A stretch of 64,000 nt of DNA from Novosphingobium sediminicola (GCF_014196525.1 NZ_JACIDX010000020.1:1-64000), one strand, 5' to 3'; numbered from the stretch's first letter, positions 26,142 to 34,337 are shown. Program-made: numbers and translations. The notes: generated by a model not told the origin, from the letters alone.

Positions 26142-27151
26142 CAGGCGGTGTGGGGCGCGAGGGGGCTCCGCGGCCCATGGGCGCCCAACTGTGAATGCAC
26201 GTTGGCGCGGCCGGCGATCGGTCGAGGCGGGCGGACGAGCATCACCGGGCAATCCAAATGATCCAGCAGATAGCTGGCCGTTCCCCCGATCGACAGATCG
26301 CTGCAATGCCTGCCGCCTTGCCCTTTGGCCGAAATCACGACCAGGTCAGGCGCCAATTCGCCGAGCACCCTGAGCAAGGTGCTGCGCGTATCGCCCTTGG
26401 CGCAAAGGATGCTCGCGGCCAGTCCCTGATCGATCAGGTGCCGCCGGGTGGATTCCATAAATCCGCAGGCCGCCTGCTCATTGCGCTGGTCAAGGCGCTT
26501 GCGCAGTTCGATGTCGCCGGTGGCCAGCGGTCCGAATTCAGTGAGCGCGCCGTCGGGCACGACATGAACCAGCAACAGTTCCGCCTGCGATTTCCGGGCC
26601 AGCCGGACCGCCTCGGCAAGGGCCGCTTCGGCATAATTCGAACCATCGACAGGCACCGCGATGCGCCGCATCATGACTTCACGCGGCGTATAGCCGGAGG
26701 GCACCAGCAAAACCGAGCCCAGCTGGGAGTCGGCAATCAGCCTGGCCACCTGTCCGGCGGTTTCGCGATACTCGTCGGCATGGGGAGAACCGATCACGGT
26801 CAGGGCGCCCGCCTCGCAGGCCCGATGGCCTAGCGCACTGAGCCAGTCACCCTCGCTGAGCTCCACGGAAACAGCTTGGGGCAGCTGCGGCAACATGTCT
26901 CGCCAACGGGCAAGTTCTCTACGAGCTTCCTGCCTGCGCAAACTCCAGGCAAGAGGATCGGGAATGGCCGACAGATCGGATGCTTCAGGCATAGCATGAA
27001 ACAGGATCAACGGCCTTACGCTGGACCTTGCAAAATCGGCGGCAGCCAGCACGACGTCGCGCGAATGGCGTGAACCGTCGACAAAAGCAATCACCGGACT
27101 TTCTGCCGACGCCTTGAGAATGAAGTTATGCGGATTGGACGGGAGTGCCAT
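26141..27151 (-). CDS. Tandem universal stress protein (two Usp domains)
   Basis: This 336-residue protein contains two UspA domains (about 15-155 and 160-305). The second starts RRIAVPVDGSNYAEAALAEA and has ...VVISAKGQGG...SYLLDHLDCPVMLVRP, which resembles the ATP-binding G-rich loop. The first is more divergent. The frame is open 31 codons upstream, but the ATG at 27151 gives the normal start. The stop is joined to the glucan synthase start by TGATG, so both are made from one transcript. Tandem Usp proteins bind ATP and are induced in hypoxia or stasis in many bacteria. Confidence 0.9.
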   Translation of the reverse strand: MALPSNPHNFILKASAESPVIAFVDGSRHSRDVVLAAADFARSSVRPLILFHAMPEASDLSAIPDPLAWSLRRQEARRELARWRDMLPQLPQAVSVELSEGDWLSALGHRACEAGALTVIGSPHADEYRETAGQVARLIADSQLGSVLLVPSGYTPREVMMRRIAVPVDGSNYAEAALAEAVRLARKSQAELLLVHVVPDGALTEFGPLATGDIELRKRLDQRNEQAACGFMESTRRHLIDQGLAASILCAKGDTRSTLLRVLGELAPDLVVISAKGQGGRHCSDLSIGGTASYLLDHLDCPVMLVRPPRPIAGRANVHSQLGAHGPRSPLAPHTA

Positions 27152-27465
27152 GATTAACGGCCCTTGGGCTGAAAGAGGGGATGCGAGGATTGCCTGGAAG
27201 ACCGGCAAAGGCTCACACATGTTTGAGGTCCAAAACTTCGGCAAATGGGCTGATCGACGTTATCCGGAATGTTACGGGTAAGGTTTGCGAAGTTGGATGC
27301 GCAACCAATATTTTTATACAAAATCATTTATTTAATATAATTCACATCCAAACATTGCGATCAGACCGGCCGATTGTCACGTCAGAATGAAGAGGCAAGC
27401 ACAACGTTGACAGACGGCAAAGACGATCAAAATGCGCCTTGCCGCCCGTCCGCCGATGGCCGGAT
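27152..27465. promoter_or_regulatory. Upstream region of the Usp/glucan synthase operon
   Basis: These 314 bases contain an AT-rich block (about 27305-27350) inside GC-rich surroundings, suitable for the promoter of the Usp gene, and the 3' flank of hsp20. An inverted pair TTGCG/CGCAA separated by ten bases lies near 27283-27302. No gene is supportable. Confidence 0.4.
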
Positions 27466-27960
27466 CTAGCCGATTGCGATCTTGCGCAGTCGCTGATCCG
27501 CATCCTTGTCCTTTTTCATCTCGAGTTTGAGGACCCCGTCCTTCATCTTGGCTTCAATCGAGGCCGGATCCACGTCGCGCGGCAAAGTGAAGCGGCGGCG
27601 AAACGCGCCGTAACTGCGCTCGCTGATGATATAGCCGTCCTCCTTTGTCTCGGTTTCCGCCTTTTTCTCGCCGGATATTGTCAGAACATCATTGTCGAGT
27701 TCGATCGAAATATCCTTCTCCGGCACCCCCGGCATCTCGACAGAAAGCAGATAGCCGCCATCCTTTTCGACCATTTCGGTAACCGGCATGGTATCGAGCG
27801 AGATGTTCGGGAATGTGAGAAGTCCGTGCATGGTCCTGCCAAAGGGAAGGTCATCAAACAATCGGTCAATCTCGCCGCGCAACCAGTTGATCGGGCCGCC
27901 GGATTTCACTTCAACAGCCTGCTTTGTGCCCAATACGGGAACACTCGTCTGCTCGTTCAT
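27466..27960 (-). CDS. Hsp20 / alpha-crystallin small heat shock protein
   Basis: This 164-residue protein has a variable N-terminal arm with WLRGEIDRLFDDLPFG. An alpha-crystallin domain follows (about 55-155), with GGYLLSVEMPGVPEKDISIEL, SERSYGAFRRRFTLP and DGVLKLEMKK. The ATG at 27960 has CAGGAG upstream; the longer open frame starting near 28095 lacks a ribosome site. It is an ATP-independent holdase of the cytosol. A small heat shock protein (HspX) is also a hallmark of the mycobacterial dormancy regulon. Confidence 0.94.
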   Translation of the reverse strand: MNEQTSVPVLGTKQAVEVKSGGPINWLRGEIDRLFDDLPFGRTMHGLLTFPNISLDTMPVTEMVEKDGGYLLSVEMPGVPEKDISIELDNDVLTISGEKKAETETKEDGYIISERSYGAFRRRFTLPRDVDPASIEAKMKDGVLKLEMKKDKDADQRLRKIAIG

Positions 27961-28130
27961 GATGCACTCCTGAAATTGGTGGTGAGGCAGCCGGCTCTCG
28001 GATCTTGCCCCGGACCGGGCTGATCCAAGGGCTACGTCGTGGCTGCGGGCTGCCATATCAGGTATGATACGGATGTCTGCCGGACAGGTAGGCATACCAC
28101 CCTCACCGGCAGGCTTTTGGGAGGCCTCCT
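27961..28130. promoter_or_regulatory. Divergent promoter region between hsp20 and the alcohol dehydrogenase gene
   Basis: These 170 bases separate two divergent genes and must hold both promoters. A partly symmetrical TATCAGGTATGATA lies at about 28059-28072 and could be a -10 element or an operator. No CIRCE element and no clear FixK box is seen. Confidence 0.4.
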
Positions 28131-29126
28131 ATGTCGACATCAACCATGCGTGCCATGCAACTTGATACGCCGGGCCAGCCGCTCAGGCCTACAAACCGAC
28201 CAATCCCGGAACCGGGGCCGGGAGAAGTCCTTGTCGCCATATCCGCATGCGGCGTGTGCCGCACCGACCTGCACGTGGTGGATGGGGACATTCGCAACGG
28301 GCTGCCCATTGTGCCGGGGCACGAGATCGTCGGCAAAATTGCGAAGATCGGCGCCGACGTGTCCTCCTTCGCAATCGGAGAGCGGGTAGGAATACCATGG
28401 CTCGGCCAGACTTGCGGCACATGCCACTATTGCGCCAGCCATCGTGAAAATCTCTGCGATGCTCCGCTCTTTACCGGGTTTTCGCGTGATGGCGGCTTTG
28501 CCAGCCATTGTGTTGCCGATGCGAACTACTGCTTTCGCCTTCCTGACAGCTTCGATGATATCCATGCCGCACCTTTGCTGTGCGCGGGGCTTATTGGATA
28601 TCGAGCCTACAGAATGGCCGGCGAGGCGCCCGTCCTTGGCCTTTACGGCTTTGGCGCGGCGGCCCATATTCTGGCCCAGCTCGCCGTTTGGGAAAGGCGC
28701 AAGGTATTCGCCTTCACCCGTGACGACGATATTGCCGGACAGGCCTTTGCGCGCAGTCTGGGCTGCGCATGGGCCGGAGGTTCGAACGAAGCTCCCCCCG
28801 AAGCGATGGATGCCGCCATCATCTTTGCTCCGGTCGGTGCGCTGGTGCCCACCGCGCTGCGACATATACGCAAGGGCGGCCGGGTGGTCTGTGCGGGCAT
28901 CCATATGTCCGACATACCTTCCTTCGCCTATAACGACCTCTGGGGAGAGCGGGCCATCCTGTCCGTTGCCAATCTCACCAGAGCGGATGGCACCGAATTT
29001 CTGGCACTGGCCGAACAGGTCCGGATCCGCACAAAAGTGACGTCCATGCCCCTTCTTGAGGCCAATGCAGCCTTGAACCGGCTCCGCTCCGGCGAGGTCG
29101 AGGGCGCATTTGTGCTGGTTCCCTGA
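28131..29126 (+). CDS. Zinc-dependent alcohol dehydrogenase (MDR superfamily)
   Basis: This 331-residue protein binds catalytic zinc through CGVCRTDLH (Cys near 40) and GHEIVG, and structural zinc through CGTCHYC...HRENLC near 95-110. The nucleotide site is near 170 (LYGFGAAAHI), where GxGxxA-type spacing is kept. The enzyme should interconvert primary alcohols and aldehydes with NAD(P)H. It resembles the AdhA group often found in stress and fermentative settings, suggesting a role in disposing of reductant when oxygen is low. A strong GGGAGG site precedes the ATG. It is divergent from hsp20. Confidence 0.9.
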   Translation: MSTSTMRAMQLDTPGQPLRPTNRPIPEPGPGEVLVAISACGVCRTDLHVVDGDIRNGLPIVPGHEIVGKIAKIGADVSSFAIGERVGIPWLGQTCGTCHYCASHRENLCDAPLFTGFSRDGGFASHCVADANYCFRLPDSFDDIHAAPLLCAGLIGYRAYRMAGEAPVLGLYGFGAAAHILAQLAVWERRKVFAFTRDDDIAGQAFARSLGCAWAGGSNEAPPEAMDAAIIFAPVGALVPTALRHIRKGGRVVCAGIHMSDIPSFAYNDLWGERAILSVANLTRADGTEFLALAEQVRIRTKVTSMPLLEANAALNRLRSGEVEGAFVLVP

Positions 29127-29205
29127 CCGCTCATATCGGTATCTTTCCCAATGGTGGGCATGTCCGGCGCGGATAGTTTTGCATCTCGTTTTCGGAGTGC
29201 AATCT

Positions 29206-30012
29206 ATGAAAAACATCCTTGTGCTTGTTCATGATGACAAAGGTCAGGAGGCCCGCCTTCAGGTCGCGCTTGATATGGTCAGAGCGCTCGAGGGACACCT
29301 TGCCTGCCTCGATGTCGAACTGCTTCCGATGGTGGCGGCCGATTCCCACAGCAGCATGGCGGCCGCCCAACTGGTATGCGAAGAACATGACCGCTCCGCC
29401 GCCAATCGTACCCGCATCACCGACTATCTCGCGCGCGAAGGTGTTTCATGGGACTGGCACAGAGTGATCGGAATGCCCGATACAGCCATTGAGGATGCGG
29501 TCGGACCGGCAGACATCCTCGTCCTGTCCAGCGATCTCGACAAAGACGATCCTGTCGAACTGCGCCATCTGATCAACCGGATTGTAATAGGAATAAAGCG
29601 ACCGATTGTTGCGGTTCCCAAGGGCTGCAAGAGGCTCGATCTGAACGGAACCGCCCTTGTTGCCTGGGATGGTTCGCGCGAGGCCGATCAGGCCCTGCAT
29701 GACGCCGTGCCCCTGCTAAACCTTGCGGGCGAGGTCATTATGATAGATGCCAATGAACCCAATGGGCCTTTTGCCGCGGAATCAGCCGCCGTCTATCTGT
29801 CCCGTCACGGCATTCACCCCATTGTCGAAACAGTCCAGATCGAAAGCGGCCAGACAATCTATGCCGCAATCCTTGCCAGAGCCAGCGCGGCCAATGCCGC
29901 CTATATCGTGATGGGCGCCTATGGGCACTCGCCCACCCTTGAGTCATTTTTTGGCGGTGTCACTCGCTCGATACTGGCAAAGAGCGATCGGCCCGTTGTT
30001 CTGGCCCATTGA
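29206..30012 (+). CDS. Tandem universal stress protein (UspA family)
   Basis: This 268-residue protein starts MKNILVLVHDDKGQEARLQ, the usual beta-1 strand of UspA, and contains two Usp-like halves. The second ends with YIVMGAYGHSPTLESFFGGVTRSILAKSDRPVVLAH, which I give only in outline: G-x2-G-x9-G and the terminal strand. CGGAG precedes the ATG at 29206. It follows the alcohol dehydrogenase after 79 bases on the same strand, probably as part of one transcript. Confidence 0.9.
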   Translation: MKNILVLVHDDKGQEARLQVALDMVRALEGHLACLDVELLPMVAADSHSSMAAAQLVCEEHDRSAANRTRITDYLAREGVSWDWHRVIGMPDTAIEDAVGPADILVLSSDLDKDDPVELRHLINRIVIGIKRPIVAVPKGCKRLDLNGTALVAWDGSREADQALHDAVPLLNLAGEVIMIDANEPNGPFAAESAAVYLSRHGIHPIVETVQIESGQTIYAAILARASAANAAYIVMGAYGHSPTLESFFGGVTRSILAKSDRPVVLAH

Positions 30013-30064
30013 AAACCGTCACTGGCGAAGGGCTGACGGCAAAGGACAGATCAGCCCTGTCCCT

Positions 30065-30079
30065 CCTGCCGACGGCAGG
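30065..30079. terminator. Possible terminator between convergent Usp and BON genes
   Basis: In the gap 30013-30195 a CCTGCC/GGCAGG stem with a three-base loop lies at 30065-30079. A second weaker stem (CCGTCA/TGACGG) lies near 30016-30039. No T tract follows, so termination is only plausible from position. Confidence 0.35.
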
Positions 30080-30195
30080 CCAAACAACCGTCCTTTGATG
30101 AACAGCCCGGACGTCCGCAATCGAGATTGAGGCAGCCCGGGCGAGTTCTATTATGATGCCTGCATGGATTGGCTCTGCGCCCTCATGTTGCGGCA

Positions 30196-30846
30196 TCACA
30201 GCACGATGATGTGATCTTCCACTTGCGTGACGCCGGGGGCCGCCCATGCCGCCTGTTCGGCAACGCGCCGCTCATAGGGTGCGCGAACCTTGCCGCCAAG
30301 CGTCACTTTCCCGCCATCCAGCGTAATGGTGACAGCAGCCGCATCCAGATCGGCCTGCCGCTCAAAGGCATCTTGGATTCGCTTGCGCACTTCCGGCGAA
30401 GATACATGGGATGCGACGAGTATGTTATTGGAAACGCCGGTAACCCCGCTGATCCGTGCGGCGACCTGACTGGCTTCATCACGCTGATAATGCCAATCGA
30501 CTGTCCCGGTCAGCGTTACCCAGCCATGCTCGACCGTCACATGGATCCGATCCTCAGGGATGAGGACCGCCCAATGCATGATATCGACAATGCGCTTGGC
30601 AATTTCATGGTCGGCCGTCTTGGGGTCGGTTTTGAAGCGTACCTGCAATTCCTGAGCGATGGCCTTGACGCCGCTGACCCGCCGCGCAGCCCGTTCGGCC
30701 GCGAGTTTCTCGGCATAGCTCTTCACATAACCGCTTAACGTGACCACTCCATCAACTACAGCAACCCCAATGTCTGCCTGGTCAATGCTCGGTTCCCATT
30801 CGAGTTCAGCGACGACATCGCCTTGCAATTGGACATCCGTTTTCAT
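30196..30846 (-). CDS. Three-BON-domain protein
   Basis: This 216-residue protein has three BON domains (about 5-70, 75-145 and 148-215), each with the G-x-V-x-L-x-G core: VVTLSGYV, WVTLTGTV and KVTLGGKV. There is no signal peptide, so it is probably cytosolic, unlike OsmY. BON domains bind phospholipids or other ligands and are common in osmotic and stress responses. The ATG at 30846 has TTAGGAG 11 bases upstream. It is convergent with the Usp gene and closes the stress island. Confidence 0.9.
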   Translation of the reverse strand: MKTDVQLQGDVVAELEWEPSIDQADIGVAVVDGVVTLSGYVKSYAEKLAAERAARRVSGVKAIAQELQVRFKTDPKTADHEIAKRIVDIMHWAVLIPEDRIHVTVEHGWVTLTGTVDWHYQRDEASQVAARISGVTGVSNNILVASHVSSPEVRKRIQDAFERQADLDAAAVTITLDGGKVTLGGKVRAPYERRVAEQAAWAAPGVTQVEDHIIVL

Positions 30847-31250
30847 GGCATTACATCTCCTAAACATATCTAAAAATTGATATTATGCTGGCATAAACTT
30901 GCCCCCTGAAAGGCTTGATCGGCGCAATCTGGCCACCAGACCCCGACACAAGTATTCGCAATGTTACGGAGCGATTATGGCGCGCGGAGCTCTCGCAGCG
31001 CTTGCCTTATGCCGTACAATGAACACGGCAGCATAAGGTACCAGGGGCAGAAGAAGTCTGCTTTGCCTCTGCACAATCATATCGGCAGAGTTGTTCGCCG
31101 CAATGATTGGCGAAAAATCGTTGCGCAAACGCTGCAATCGCCAATCACATGCAATAAGATAGAACGATCTGTAGCAATACTAGGACGATTTTATCATCGT
31201 GACCTGCCCCCCGGTAGTCCCTCGATCATAACGAGAGGCTTGGGGTTGAA
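30847..31250. other. Intergenic region before the IS3 element, possibly with the end of another IS
   Basis: The left part is the promoter region of the BON gene. A bulged hairpin built from CCTTATG/CATAAGG and CCGT/ACGG lies at about 31004-31037. The segment from about 31200 (TGACCTGCCCCCCGGTAGTC) has the form of an IS3-family terminus and may be the end of an older element cut by the intact one that starts at 31251. No gene is supportable. Confidence 0.4.
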
Positions 31251-31331
31251 TGACCCTGTCCCTGAAAATGCCTCCAGCGGGAATGAGAGGAATCTGGCAA
31301 AATTGAAGCTGATTGGAGCTGGAGATTTTGC

Positions 31332-31598
31332 ATGAAGAAATCGAAGTTCGCGGGCGAGCAGATAGCGTTTGCGCTGCGCCAGGCCGAGGTTGGCACACCG
31401 GTCGCAGAGGTGTGTCGGAAGATGGGAGTTTCGGAGGCGACATATTATCGCTGGAAGCAATTGTATGGCGGCCTTGGCCCATCTGAACTACGCAAGATGC
31501 GACAGCTCGAGGAGGAGAACCTGAAGCTGAAGCGGCTTGTTGCCGACTTGTCGCTGGACAAGGCCATGCTCCAGGAGGTTCTGGCAAAAAAAGTCTAG
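31332..31598 (+). CDS. IS3-family OrfA (DNA-binding subunit)
   Basis: This 88-residue protein has an N-terminal helix-turn-helix (AFALRQAEVGTPVAEVCRKM, then SEATYYRWKQ) and a leucine-zipper-like C-terminus (LEEENLKLKRLVADL). It ends with a lysine pair at the slippery run of seven A residues (31586-31592). A -1 shift there would fuse it to OrfB. OrfA alone regulates transposition. Confidence 0.93.
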   Translation: MKKSKFAGEQIAFALRQAEVGTPVAEVCRKMGVSEATYYRWKQLYGGLGPSELRKMRQLEEENLKLKRLVADLSLDKAMLQEVLAKKV

Positions 31599-31630
31599 CG
31601 CCTGGCCGACTGCGGAAGATCGCCTACTGG

Positions 31631-32434
31631 GTGCAGGATCGATACCGGGTGAGCGAGCGGCGCAGTTGTGCCGTTCTCCGGTTCGATCGCAAGACGCACC
31701 GTTACCGATCAATCCGAGGCGACCAGGCGCCACTGAGAAACAGGATCAAGGACATCGCCGCGACGCGCGTGCGCTATGGCTATCGTCGTATCCATGTGCT
31801 GCTTAGGCGGGAAGGCTGGGCGATCAATGTGAAGCGCGTACATCGCCTTTATCGCCTGGAGGGCTTGAATTTACGGGCTAAACGCCCGCGTCGGCATGTT
31901 ATGGCCGCCCGGCGGGTGGAGCGTCCGCTGCCCATGCGCGCCAATGAGATCTGGGCGATGGACTTCGTGTCTGACGCCTTGTTCAACGGCAAGCGATTCC
32001 GGGCGCTGACCGTTGTCGATGCCTACACCCGCGAATGTCTGGCAATCCACGTCGATCAGGGGATCAAGGGTGAGCAGGTGGTCGAGGCCATGGATCGTTT
32101 GCTGTTTCAGCGCGGCGTTCCGCCAGCCAAGATCAGGGTAGACAATGGCCCCGAATTTATCTCCCGGGCGCTCGATCATTGGGCCTACATCAACCGGGTG
32201 ACGCTGGACTTCAGCAGACCCGGCAAGCCCACCGACAATGCCTTCGTAGAATCCTTCAACGACCGCCTGCGCGACGAGTGCCTCAACACGCATTGGTTCT
32301 TGTCATTGGACGATGCCAGGAGCAAGATCGAGGCGTGGCGAAAGGACTTCAACGAGAGCCGTCCTCACACATCCCTGGGGTTCATGACGCCTGCCGAATT
32401 TGCTTCATCGGCCGGGGTTAACCCCGGCCGATGA
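31631..32434 (+). CDS. IS3-family OrfB (DDE transposase)
   Basis: The coordinates give the frame from its first ATG, 267 residues; the real product is probably the OrfAB fusion entered by -1 frameshifting at A-AAA-AAA (31586-31592). The integrase core has D in WAMDFVSD, D in VDNGPEF and E in FVESFNDRLRDECL, the DDE triad with family spacing. HTSLGFMTPAEFA closes the domain. No internal stop is present, so the element looks intact. Confidence 0.92.
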   Translation: MQDRYRVSERRSCAVLRFDRKTHRYRSIRGDQAPLRNRIKDIAATRVRYGYRRIHVLLRREGWAINVKRVHRLYRLEGLNLRAKRPRRHVMAARRVERPLPMRANEIWAMDFVSDALFNGKRFRALTVVDAYTRECLAIHVDQGIKGEQVVEAMDRLLFQRGVPPAKIRVDNGPEFISRALDHWAYINRVTLDFSRPGKPTDNAFVESFNDRLRDECLNTHWFLSLDDARSKIEAWRKDFNESRPHTSLGFMTPAEFASSAGVNPGR

Positions 32435-32499
32435 AGCGCCGGATCTCTCGTTCTGGCCGGTGGCAATTCCGGGACAGGGTCAGGTCACGTCACATCGCC

Positions 32500-32640
32500 T
32501 GAACCAAATCGGTCGTCATATCGAGCAACTCGACGCGTAGATCGCGACGAATTTTGCAGTTCCCCCTACGCGGACCGTAGCGTTCGGGTAGGTCACGCCA
32601 CAGAGCAACGGATCGATCATGCCCCATTCGAAGTCGGTTT
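32500..32640 (-). pseudogene. Decayed IS5-family transposase fragment
   Basis: On the minus strand 32638-32603 encodes TDFEWGMIDPLL, and a shifted frame at 32606-32568 encodes ALWRDLPERYGPR. Both are hallmark blocks of IS5-family (IS427-like) transposases, normally about 35 residues apart. Here they are fused by a deletion and frameshift, followed by a degenerate tail. It lies 18 or more bases from the IS3 right end, showing repeated insertion at this spot. Confidence 0.7.
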
Positions 32641-32745
32641 GACCGTATGGGCATCAAGGACGCCTTAGAGGTTTGAGGCCAACCGGCTCAGTCCAAGAAA
32701 GTAAGATGGTTCCTCCAAGGTAGAGGACTCAAAAAAAAGCGCGCC

Positions 32746-33432
32746 TCATTGAGCGATCAGACGATAGCCGATACCACGCACAGCTTCGATCATCTCGCTG
32801 CAGCCTGCCGTCACCAGCTTTTGTCTCAATTTGGAAAGATGGCTGTCAACCACACGGTCATAGGCATCGCTATCGGGAAGCGCGGATTCCAGCAGTTCAC
32901 TGCGCGAGAAAGCCCGATGCGGTTGTCGGGCCAAATGGACCAAGATGGCAAATTCGGTTGGAGTCAGCGCCAAACGGATATCCCCCCCCTCGCCCCGGCA
33001 GGTCACAATCCGCGCCTCGGTATCAATCAACAGCGGCCCGACATGAACCGACCTGCGTGAGGCCTGTCCCTCCACCCGGCGCAATACGGCGCGAATGCGT
33101 TCGATCACCTCATTAGGATTGAAGGGCTTGACGATATAATCGTCCGCTCCGACCCGCAATGATGACAATTTGGTCACATCGTCATGCACAGCGGTCACCA
33201 TGATGACGGGCGTTTCGAAACGTTTGCGGATCGTGGTCAAAACATCCAGCCCATCCCCGCCGGGCAATCCGATATCAAGCAACAGCATATCAGGTCGCTG
33301 GCTGGCATGCAGGCGGATCGCCTCGGCGACACTCACCGCGCGGTCCACTTCAAAACCGGCGCTCCTGACATAAGTCGCCAATAATTCGGCAATCTCACGC
33401 TCGTCTTCAACAATCAGGATACGCTGTGCCAT
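32746..33432 (-). CDS. OmpR-family response regulator (AdeR/BaeR-like)
   Basis: This 228-residue protein has a receiver domain with E9/D10 in IVEDE, phosphoacceptor D53 in LLDIGLPGGDG, Thr in MVTAVHDD and Lys in IVKPFNP. A winged-helix output domain follows (about 128-228), with LALTPTEFAILVHLARQPHRAFSR in outline and RGIGYRLIAQ at the end. The ATG at 33432 follows AAAGGAC. The cognate kinase is probably the product at 35045-36208. It is divergent from an outer-membrane protein gene, and the shared intergenic region carries a 51-bp symmetrical repeat that is probably its operator. Confidence 0.9.
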   Translation of the reverse strand: MAQRILIVEDEREIAELLATYVRSAGFEVDRAVSVAEAIRLHASQRPDMLLLDIGLPGGDGLDVLTTIRKRFETPVIMVTAVHDDVTKLSSLRVGADDYIVKPFNPNEVIERIRAVLRRVEGQASRRSVHVGPLLIDTEARIVTCRGEGGDIRLALTPTEFAILVHLARQPHRAFSRSELLESALPDSDAYDRVVDSHLSKLRQKLVTAGCSEMIEAVRGIGYRLIAQ

Positions 33433-33470
33433 CTTTATGTCCTTTCCCCGCCACTCCTTGGCCATGGAAT

Positions 33471-33521
33471 ATGGAGGAATCATGGAGAAGCACCTTCATC
33501 GTTTCTCCATGATTCCTCCAT
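33471..33521. promoter_or_regulatory. Symmetrical operator: two inverted 19-bp arms, each a CTCCAT-N5-CTCCAT direct repeat
   Basis: The left arm (33471-33489) and right arm (33503-33521) are perfect inverted copies separated by 13 bases. Each arm holds two hexamers, CTCCAT in one orientation, spaced 11 bases centre to centre, the spacing typical of OmpR-family dimers. The same direct repeat recurs at 36292-36308. It lies between the divergent response-regulator and outer-membrane-protein genes, 39 bases upstream of the former and 77 upstream of the latter. Confidence 0.8.
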
Positions 33522-33597
33522 GCGCCCTACACATCCCGGCCGGATCAAGCGGTTGTAACGCGGGCCACCAAGGCCTGCGTCAACATCGAGGGTCACC

Positions 33598-34251
33598 ATG
33601 CGAAACAACAAGTTCACACTCGTTCTGGCCGCAGCCTTGTGCGGGATCAGCCTCCCGGCGCTTGCCCAGCAAGCCGACACGGACAAGGGCATTTACGGCG
33701 TGGGGCGCGTTGGCGCCACGTTCGGCACGGGCCAGAAACTGGGCTCGCTGCCCGACAGGTCTGCCTTCAGCGCCGATTCCGATTACAAGCCGGGCATCAC
33801 GGGCGAACTGGGCATTGGCTATGATTTTGGCCTCTTTCGGGTGGAGCAAACCGCAGGCTACACGCAATTCAAGCCCAAGGCGAGCAGTGGCGCCATCGGC
33901 AACACCGACGCCTTCACGGTCAGCGTGGCAGGCTATGTGGACATTCCCACCGGCACGCGCTTTGAGCCCTATGTCGGCGCCGGTGCCGGAGCGGCGCGGG
34001 TTCAGGCCCGCGCCGCGCAATCCGCCAACAGCCTGTCGAGCGCCTACAACGGCAAGGACTGGGGCTTTCTCTGGCATGCGGATGCCGGTGTCGGCTATCG
34101 GCTGACTTCGAAAATGACGGTGGAGGTCGGCGGACGCTACAGCCAGATCGGCAGTCTGAGCTTTTCCGGCCAAAACAATACGATAAACACCACTTATCAC
34201 CCCAAATTGAACACGTGGTCAGGAGCGATTGGTCTCCGTTACCGTTTTTGA
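33598..34251 (+). CDS. Outer-membrane beta-barrel protein
   Basis: This 217-residue protein has a signal peptide (about 1-23, ending PALAQ) and a mature part rich in alternating strands with GIYGVGRVGATFG, FEPYVGAGAGAA and GVGYRLTSKMTVEVGGRY. It ends LRYRF with C-terminal Phe. It resembles OmpW/Omp25-like eight-stranded barrels. It is divergent from the response regulator and followed by the lipoprotein gene, so it is a likely target of that two-component system. The start ATG directly follows a GAGGG site. Confidence 0.87.
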   Translation: MRNNKFTLVLAAALCGISLPALAQQADTDKGIYGVGRVGATFGTGQKLGSLPDRSAFSADSDYKPGITGELGIGYDFGLFRVEQTAGYTQFKPKASSGAIGNTDAFTVSVAGYVDIPTGTRFEPYVGAGAGAARVQARAAQSANSLSSAYNGKDWGFLWHADAGVGYRLTSKMTVEVGGRYSQIGSLSFSGQNNTINTTYHPKLNTWSGAIGLRYRF

Positions 34252-34260
34252 TCACGTTGT

Positions 34261-34305
34261 GGCTGCCCGTGCTTTCGGCCCCATCCATCCCCGGGCCGGG
34301 CAGCC
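34261..34305 (+). terminator. Hairpin between the barrel gene and the lipoprotein gene
   Basis: GGCTGCCC (34261-34268) pairs with GGGCAGCC (34298-34305), with further pairing of GGCCC/GGGCC inside. It could be an attenuator or an mRNA-stabilising element that lowers expression of the downstream lipoprotein. There is no T tract. Confidence 0.4.
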
Positions 34306-34337
34306 GCACCTTATCCTATGATCCGGAGATTGATCCA

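Larger units (their letters stand above)
31251..32482 (+). mobile_element. IS3-family insertion sequence (IS407-like group)
   Basis: The 1232-bp element is bounded by inverted repeats of about 22 bases. The left end reads TGACCCTGTCCCTGAAAATG and the right end, reverse-complemented, TGACCCTGTCCCGGAATTGC; the first 12 bases are identical. It contains orfA and orfB in the usual -1 arrangement. The flanks (TGAA on the left, GGTC on the right) show no target duplication, so the element has either rearranged or recombined since insertion. Confidence 0.93.

Noticed and set aside
30915..30927. TTGATCGGCGCAA as a FixK/FNR box before the BON gene
   Set aside because: The spacing between half-sites is one base short of the required 14-bp box and the second half-site is mismatched.
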